DNA of 64,000 bases, taken from Sphingopyxis witflariensis (lineage in GTDB: Bacteria > Pseudomonadota > Alphaproteobacteria > Sphingomonadales > Sphingomonadaceae). Each line of letters opens with the position of its first letter. Positions within the stretch are counted from its first letter, which is position 1. The DNA lies in assembly GCF_002205635.1 (NCBI RefSeq), contig NZ_NISJ01000004.1, positions 267,924 to 331,923 of the forward strand. The letters run 5' to 3'. Below the pieces are notes generated by a model, which was given only the letters and a program-made list of their open reading frames with translations, did not search any database and had not been told where the DNA came from. A program made the position numbers and the translations under genes. Of this stretch, positions 60,321-64,000 are shown piece by piece.

Positions 60321-60387
60321 CGGAAAGGCGGAACGGCTGGGGCGAGATGATGAGGGATGCGGTCGCTCCGGCGAGCATCCTGATTAG
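60241..60387 (+). CDS. Possible nested small membrane protein
   Basis: 48 residues in another frame, from GTG 60241: a short charged start, one membrane helix (LLLIGFAIMLAIHIIPVIV) and a charged tail. A run of G (GGGGGGAT) precedes it. It overlaps both neighbouring genes fully, so it is only suggested by composition. Confidence 0.35.
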   Translation: MGWLEKLLLIGFAIMLAIHIIPVIVDDGKAERLGRDDEGCGRSGEHPD

Positions 60388-60610
60388 CGTCTTTACCCTC
60401 TACATGACGCTGGCCGACAAGACGAGCGACGACGCCAAATGGCGGCAGCAGATTGAGAGCCAGATCAGCGCGCTTGAGAAGGATAGCGGCGCTTCCGATA
60501 CCCTTCACCAGAGTCAAATCCGTTTCATGAACGGGTCCACGAACCGCATAAATTTCCTGTGCCAGACGCTCGCCGGGGGGCGAGGGATTTGCACGATGAT
60601 GCCGGAATAG
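60317..60610 (+). CDS. Small membrane-anchored coiled-coil protein
   Basis: 97 residues from ATG 60317, which overlaps the previous stop (ATGA). One membrane helix (AVAPASILISVFTLYMTL) then a charged coiled-coil (WRQQIESQISALEKDSG). Before the holin-like gene; may take part in lysis control. Confidence 0.6.
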   Translation: MTERRNGWGEMMRDAVAPASILISVFTLYMTLADKTSDDAKWRQQIESQISALEKDSGASDTLHQSQIRFMNGSTNRINFLCQTLAGGRGICTMMPE

Positions 60611-60619
60611 GAGACGACC

Positions 60620-60883
60620 ATGAAACTCATCCCCCACTGGAAAGCCATGTGGCGAAGCTGGAGCGTCCAGATCAATGCGCTTGGCCTCGCTATCCTCGCA
60701 TGGTTCACCTTCGATCCTATCGCCGTCCTGAGCGTCTGGAACGCCATGCCGTCGGCTGTGCATGACCTGATCCCCGAACAGGCGGTGTCTGGCCTTGGAG
60801 CCATCATCTTCGGCCTCGCGATGATCGCCCGGCTCGTTCACCAGCCGAAATTGCAGGAGAAGCGTAATGGCGAAACGTCCTAA
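60620..60883 (+). CDS. Holin-like membrane protein
   Basis: 87 residues. Two helices: VQINALGLAILAWFTFDPIAVL and AVSGLGAIIFGLAMIARLV, with a basic C-terminus. Directly followed (17 nt overlap) by the endolysin, the usual holin place. It should form the inner-membrane lesion that releases or activates the endolysin. Confidence 0.72.
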   Translation: MKLIPHWKAMWRSWSVQINALGLAILAWFTFDPIAVLSVWNAMPSAVHDLIPEQAVSGLGAIIFGLAMIARLVHQPKLQEKRNGETS

Positions 60884-61388
60884 CCCAATCCTGCACATGG
60901 ACGCGAAGAAGCCTGAATCGTCGGCAAAGATGAAGGCTATCGCTGTGATCGGGGCTGGCGCACTCGCCCTCACCGCGCCGTTCGTCGCGCAGTGGGAAGG
61001 AAAGCGCAACGATCCTTACCGGGATATCGTAGGCGTCTGGACCGTCTGCTATGGCGACACGCGCGACGTAAAGCCCGGCCAGCGTCAGACCGATGCCCAG
61101 TGCCAGGATCGCCTCTATGCCCAGATAGCGGATCACGCCAAGCCCGTGGTTGCCTGTGTCCCGCAATTGAAGGGCAAAGACGCGCAGCTCGCAGCCTCGG
61201 TGTCGCTGGCCTACAATATCGGCACCGGTGGCTTCTGCAAATCGACCGCAGCGAAACGCTTCCGTGCTGGCGATTGGAAGGGTGGCTGCAATGCTTTCTA
61301 CGCATGGCGCTTTGCAGGCGGGAAAGAGATCAGGGGCCTTGCCAATCGGCGTCGTCAGGAAATGGCGCTTTGCAGGACGGGTCTGTGA
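60867..61388 (+). CDS. GH24 endolysin with N-terminal hydrophobic (SAR-like) segment
   Basis: 173 residues. The catalytic triad E44, D53, T59 (WEGKRNDPYRDIVGVWT) has the exact T4-lysozyme E-x8-D-x5-T spacing. A hydrophobic segment (AIAVIGAGALALTAPFVA, about 24-41) before it fits a signal-arrest-release anchor. Cleaves peptidoglycan at lysis. Confidence 0.9.
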   Translation: MAKRPNPILHMDAKKPESSAKMKAIAVIGAGALALTAPFVAQWEGKRNDPYRDIVGVWTVCYGDTRDVKPGQRQTDAQCQDRLYAQIADHAKPVVACVPQLKGKDAQLAASVSLAYNIGTGGFCKSTAAKRFRAGDWKGGCNAFYAWRFAGGKEIRGLANRRRQEMALCRTGL

Positions 61389-61747
61389 TCCCGCTCTGGC
61401 TCTACGGTGTCGGGGGTGTTGCGATCGCTGCCGTGTCCTTCGGTTCCGGCTACACGGTGCGCGCATGGAAGGCTGACAGCGATATCGCCAAGATCGAGCA
61501 GAAGCTTGAGGAGGAAGCCGCTGCGCAGCGAGCCAGAGCCGATACAGCCGCCGCGAAGTACGAGGAAGCGCGTAGCGCTCTCGATACCCAGTCCTACCGC
61601 ACGCAAACCACTATCCGCGAGGTATACCGGAATGTCCAAGTCCCTGCTGAGTGCGCTGTGCTTGAGCCTGCTGCTGACAGCTTGCGGTCCTCGGTTGACG
61701 CGGCCAACGCCGTCGCTACCGGCAAATCTGCGCCAGCCCTGCCCTGA
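61385..61747 (+). CDS. Rz-like inner-membrane spanin
   Basis: 120 residues from GTG 61385 (GTGA overlap with endolysin). One N-terminal helix (LWLYGVGGVAIAAVSFGSGY) and a long coiled coil (EQKLEEEAAAQRARADTAAAKY) as in i-spanins. The Rz1 gene starts inside it. Confidence 0.78.
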   Translation: MIPLWLYGVGGVAIAAVSFGSGYTVRAWKADSDIAKIEQKLEEEAAAQRARADTAAAKYEEARSALDTQSYRTQTTIREVYRNVQVPAECAVLEPAADSLRSSVDAANAVATGKSAPALP

Positions 61748-61871
61748 GTTGCCCCTGCCCCCGATCCCGTTGATTGATCCAGCGCGGATCGCTTGGGAGG
61801 AGGCGGTGGTCACGCTTTACGGGAAATGTGCGGGGAGGGCCCACGCGAGGACTGATGCGCTGTCGGATTAG
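61632..61871 (+). CDS. Rz1-like outer-membrane spanin lipoprotein
   Basis: 79 residues from ATG 61632. A signal with lipobox (LSLLLTACG, Cys18) and a Pro-rich mature part (LPANLRQPCPELPLPPIP). It overlaps Rz by 116 nt in another frame, the usual nested arrangement. Together they fuse the inner and outer membranes at lysis. Confidence 0.8.
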   Translation: MSKSLLSALCLSLLLTACGPRLTRPTPSLPANLRQPCPELPLPPIPLIDPARIAWEEAVVTLYGKCAGRAHARTDALSD

Positions 61872-61908
61872 TCTATATCGCTGGGGCGATGGCGCTGGGT
61901 GGCTTCGG

Positions 61909-62247
61909 CTAGGCGACCTCGCGCCAGTGAAGGCCAGCGACATTGGCGTACGGGCTCAGGTCCGCGAGCCTATAGGTTTGCACCTCTTCGCTTCCGTCCC
62001 GGCGAAACTCATAAACGCGGTTTCGGTCGAAGCCAGATGGGTAACCGTACCCATACGAGGAGAGGACCAGCAGCGGTCGCCACTCTGCTTCTTGTCGATA
62101 TGCGGCGGGGCTAGTCCAGTCCTTCATCTCTTCCTTGCGGCGAGCGTCTCGCGCTTCGCGATCAAGTGCGTCGCATTCAGCTTCAAGGTCGCCGATTGTC
62201 TCGCGGGCTTGGCGCAGTTCGCGCCACGGGTTGAGCCATTTCCACAT
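61909..62247 (-). CDS. Leftward protein at the right end of the prophage
   Basis: 112 residues starting MWKWLNPWRELRQARETIGD. Coiled-coil N-terminal half, then a Tyr/Gly/Arg-rich beta-like C-terminal part (RPLLVLSSYGYGYPSGFDRNRVYEFRRDG). Last gene of the leftward cassette 63603-61909; AGGA precedes its ATG. Convergent with the spanins. Not recognised. Confidence 0.62.
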   Translation of the reverse strand: MWKWLNPWRELRQARETIGDLEAECDALDREARDARRKEEMKDWTSPAAYRQEAEWRPLLVLSSYGYGYPSGFDRNRVYEFRRDGSEEVQTYRLADLSPYANVAGLHWREVA

Positions 62248-62396
62248 GAGAGCATCCTATCAAATTTGAGAGAAAAAGCTAGTGTTTCCGCGCGTTTTGT
62301 GCGACAAGAAAGTGCGCGGCCATCGGATTAACCGCTTCGGCGTCTCTGTGGCTTTCGGGTCAGATAGATACGGGGGTCGCGTCGGCGGCGAGTTTG

Positions 62397-62414
62397 GACC
62401 GGGAGTTCCCGGTC
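62397..62414. promoter_or_regulatory. 18-bp dyad in the leftward cassette
   Basis: GACCGGGA-GT-TCCCGGTC, perfect 8-bp arms around a 2-bp centre. A 2-nt loop is too tight for a normal hairpin, so a protein-binding operator is the better reading. It lies between the small membrane gene ending at 62426 and the gene starting at 62247. The surrounding gap 62248-62425 has no other feature. Confidence 0.45.
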
Positions 62415-62425
62415 GGCTCGCCGCC

Positions 62426-62515
62426 TCACCCTGCCAAACCCTTCACCAAAGCCACCACCAACACGATAGCGATCCCCACGGCGAACAGACGGCCTCTGGT
62501 GAGATAGCGGTTCAC
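62426..62515 (-). CDS. Tiny membrane protein
   Basis: 29 residues from GTG 62515: a basic start (NRYLTRGRLF) then one membrane helix (AVGIAIVLVVALVKGLAG). GTGA overlap with the previous stop supports translation. Single-helix phage peptide, function unknown. Confidence 0.5.
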   Translation of the reverse strand: MNRYLTRGRLFAVGIAIVLVVALVKGLAG

Positions 62516-62640
62516 AGTGCGTCAATCCCACCGGCAACGAACGTGGCGCAACCGTCGAGCGCGAACATAGCGACGGCGATCCCGATCAGCATCCAGAGCA
62601 GATAGCTGGCAGCGTGGAGAATTTGACCCAGCTTCCACAT
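62512..62640 (-). CDS. Small membrane protein
   Basis: 42 residues starting MWKLGQILHAASYLLWMLIG; one or two membrane segments with a single Cys. Its ATG overlaps the upstream stop (TAATG). Pairs with the tiny membrane gene after it. Confidence 0.55.
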   Translation of the reverse strand: MWKLGQILHAASYLLWMLIGIAVAMFALDGCATFVAGGIDAL

Positions 62641-62984
62641 TACCCGTCCTTCCTTATTGTGTTGAGGGTGGCGCGGGCAATGTTCCGCATGTCGATCACC
62701 TTGGACGAGCCCATTGGGTCATCATGGCTGCGCTGCTCGATCGCTGACAGCCCTTCCACCGCCACCTCAAGGTCAGCCGTTAGCTGCGACACTTGGGCGC
62801 GGAGGGTGGTAACGGCAACGCTCGCGTAGTGATCCATGCGCTGGTCCTGTTGCGTCGTGCCGAGCAGGCGCGCGTCGTCGATAAAAGGATCGTCGCGCAT
62901 GGCCTCAACGACTCGCGCCACAACCGCCCTCCGCTCTGCCTCTCGCTCTGGACCGACCCCACCCTCGATGCTGGCGGCGTTCAT
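62640..62984 (-). CDS. Phage protein of unknown function
   Basis: 114 residues starting MNAASIEGGVGPEREAERRA. Helical, with a coiled-coil segment (VTTLRAQVSQLTADLEVAVEGL). ATGA overlap with the SLOG gene upstream. Unknown. Confidence 0.58.
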   Translation of the reverse strand: MNAASIEGGVGPEREAERRAVVARVVEAMRDDPFIDDARLLGTTQQDQRMDHYASVAVTTLRAQVSQLTADLEVAVEGLSAIEQRSHDDPMGSSKVIDMRNIARATLNTIRKDG

Positions 62985-63343
62985 GCGGACACCGAGGGGG
63001 AGGCGATTTCAAACACCGGGAGGCCAGCAGCGCGAGCGCGGCGAACCATGTCGGCTGTCCCGCGCCCTCCCGGAAAGGCGATGACCTTGGTCGGCCGCCC
63101 CTCGTCGATCATCTGCTGGTTGCGGATCGGGCCAGCGGCGCGGCCATGGGCGGCCCAATCGGCAGGATAGTTCTCGTATCGACAGCGCCGCTGTTGGCAC
63201 CACTCGCGCGCGAGCCTGTCAGCGCCGGGAGCGCCGCCCTGAATTATCGTGTCGCCGTGCCGGACGTGGCCATCAAGCGCTGCGAACGCGGTATCCTGAT
63301 CGTCGAAGTCACGACCGCCGCACACAAGGATGCGGGCGATCAT
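62981..63343 (-). CDS. SLOG/DUF2493-family protein
   Basis: 120 residues. ARILVCGGRDFDDQDTAFAAL, then TIIQGGAPGADRLAREWC and KVIAFPGGRGTADMVRRA, are the Rossmann-like nucleotide-binding motifs of the DUF2493/SLOG superfamily (LOG/DprA/YspA relatives). These proteins are thought to bind or process a nucleotide ligand; in some defence systems they act as sensors. Function here is inferred from fold only. Coupled to the next gene by ATGA. Confidence 0.78.
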   Translation of the reverse strand: MIARILVCGGRDFDDQDTAFAALDGHVRHGDTIIQGGAPGADRLAREWCQQRRCRYENYPADWAAHGRAAGPIRNQQMIDEGRPTKVIAFPGGRGTADMVRRARAAGLPVFEIASPSVSA

Positions 63344-63603
63344 GCCGATACTCCCCGGGGAGTGTGGGGGGAGAGCCGCTCGACCTCGGCGAGAATGTCA
63401 GGGTGACGCTCGAACCATTCGCCGTGGAGGCGGTGCGCTGCAAAGCGGTCATGCAGGATGCGCTCATCCTTCAATGTCCCCCACCCGCTCGCGAGAACCG
63501 ATAGCTTCACAGGGCTGAATGATTGAAGCGTTGAGAGCCGGACGCGTCGCCGGTCTGAATAACTGGTCAGACCGTGGTCAGAGAGTTTCGTTTCGTTCGA
63601 CAC
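63340..63603 (-). CDS. 5'-truncated T5orf172/MUG113-type GIY-YIG protein next to attR
   Basis: 87 residues from GTG 63603. RVRLSTLQSFSPVKLSVLASG and ERILHDRFAAHRLHGEWF are the second half of the T5orf172/MUG113 GIY-YIG fold. The first half (YIQ and KIG strands) is not present: upstream of residue 20 the frame reads unrelated sequence toward the attachment site at 63661. Probably truncated and inactive, or with another N-terminus. CCTCCG-N7-CGGAGG (63612-63630) lies just upstream. Confidence 0.55.
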   Translation of the reverse strand: MSNETKLSDHGLTSYSDRRRVRLSTLQSFSPVKLSVLASGWGTLKDERILHDRFAAHRLHGEWFERHPDILAEVERLSPHTPRGVSA

Positions 63604-63660
63604 TTGTTCGTCCTCCGTTCGATACGGAGGGAACGCAATTCGGTCGAAAATCGGGCCTGT

Positions 63661-63705
63661 CTCTCGGTGTAAACGAGATGCTCTACCAACTGAGCTAAGC
63701 GCCCC
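63661..63705 (-). repeat. attR: 45-bp attachment-site repeat (tRNA-Val 5' half only)
   Basis: Identical to 26401-26445. On its inner side the sequence does not continue as a T-arm or acceptor 3' strand, so this copy is a tRNA remnant. On the outer side it should join the original upstream region of tRNA-Val. Confidence 0.94.
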
Positions 63706-63917
63706 ATTCGGGAAGCGCGCCCCTGCCACAGCTTGGACCGGCTGGCAAGTCGGACGTCGGAGACTTGCGCTAGTCCCACCGCGGTTCAGGATCAATTCCG
63801 GGTGATAATGCTTAAAAAGCGAGCGATTTCGGGAGTTTCCCAAACCCCTGAGATCGGCTAGTAGCAACCGGGGCCTGAGTTCACAAACGAAGTGCAACAC
63901 CTCACACAGGTGTTGCC
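63706..63917. other. Former upstream region of tRNA-Val, no gene seen
   Basis: 212 bp between attR and the transposase start. By the logic of the integration this was next to the 5' end of tRNA-Val and should contain its native promoter. I see no clear -35/-10 pair in the tRNA direction. From about 63895 the sequence probably belongs to the insertion element. Confidence 0.55.
63895..63915. repeat. 21-bp palindrome before the transposase start
   Basis: CAACACCT-CACAC-AGGTGTTG, perfect 8-bp arms, ending 2 nt before the transposase ATG (63918). Such structures near the 5' end of insertion elements can hide the ribosome site in read-through transcripts. It could also be part of the element's terminal region; the outer end of the element is not identified. 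Confidence 0.6.
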
Positions 63918-64000
63918 ATGTCGAGATACCGTCAGTTATCGATTGAGGAGCGCTGTTCGATTGCCCGTCTTTATGAAGACGGGCAATCGATCCGGCAGAT
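63918..64000 (+). CDS. IS30-family transposase, N-terminal part (continues past window)
   Basis: 27 codons visible, reading MSRYRQLSIEERCSIARLYE then DGQSIRQ. This is the conserved N-terminal HTH start of IS30-type transposases (YxxLSxEER, then GxSIRxIA). The DDE domain lies beyond the window. The element sits 212 bp outside the prophage right end. Confidence 0.8.
   Translation, partial: MSRYRQLSIEERCSIARLYEDGQSIRQ

Larger units (their letters stand above)
26401..63705. mobile_element. Complete-looking P22-like (podovirus type) prophage, about 37.3 kb
   Basis: Bounded by 45-bp direct repeats in tRNA-Val. In order it holds integrase, a leftward early operon (recombination and small accessory genes), immunity region, replication genes, terminase, portal, scaffold, capsid, head-completion proteins, ejection proteins, tailspike, lysis cassette and a leftward right-end cassette. 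No sheath, tape-measure or long tail genes are seen, which with the P22-like portal and gp4/gp10-like proteins indicates a short-tailed phage. No essential module is visibly broken, so it may be inducible; that is inference. Confidence 0.93.

Noticed and set aside
63661..63705. Second functional tRNA-Val
   Set aside because: Only the 5' half is present; the T-arm and 3' acceptor strand are missing.

Overview
High GC, the codon use and the gene families point to a sphingomonad-type alphaproteobacterium (Sphingopyxis or a close relative). That placement is inferred from the encoded proteins; there is no rRNA in the window. The window has three parts: host chromosome (1-26400), a complete-looking temperate prophage (26401-63705), and a short flank (63706-64000) where an IS30-type transposase begins.

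Host part. From left to right it holds: a secreted lipoprotein of the endonuclease/exonuclease/phosphatase fold (cut by the window edge); a two-gene purine salvage unit (phosphoribosyltransferase plus adenine/adenosine deaminase); a solitary mreB; a glutathione S-transferase; a glycine-zipper protein; a GlcG-like protein; two tandem aldo/keto reductases with a divergent LysR regulator; PAS and RNase H-like proteins; a CorA transporter; an ABC-F ATPase preceded by a short leader ORF; a PilZ protein; a second GST; a CHASE/HWE histidine kinase; a LacI regulator; a diguanylate cyclase; two exported proteins of unknown function; an FKBP isomerase; proline iminopeptidase; aconitase; a membrane-anchored L7/L12-like protein; and a DUF389 membrane protein. 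This part ends at tRNA-Val(TAC).

Prophage. A 45-bp direct repeat of the 5' half of tRNA-Val marks both ends (26401-26445 and 63661-63705). A tyrosine integrase lies beside the intact tRNA. A leftward early operon of about 27 small, mostly 4-nt-overlapping genes (36374 to 26472) includes ERF, a NinB-like protein, HNH nucleases and Lar-like zinc proteins. The immunity region (36415-37578) has a repressor, a Cro-like gene and four related 17-bp operators placed in the same way over two divergent early promoters. A small membrane protein is translationally coupled to the repressor. Rightward genes give replication functions (CII-like, VRR-NUC, O-like), then packaging and a P22-like podovirus head and ejection module: TerS, TerL, portal, scaffold, N4-gp56-type capsid, gp4-like and gp10-like proteins, and ejection proteins. 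An SGNH-hydrolase tailspike and a holin/endolysin/Rz/Rz1 lysis cassette follow.

The right end carries a leftward accessory cassette (61909-63603): small membrane proteins, a SLOG/DUF2493 protein and a 5'-truncated GIY-YIG gene. Because the phage supplied the 5' half of the tRNA, the native upstream region of tRNA-Val now lies 37 kb away, at 63706 onward. In the lysogen the tRNA has prophage DNA upstream, only 27 bp after the integrase stop codon.
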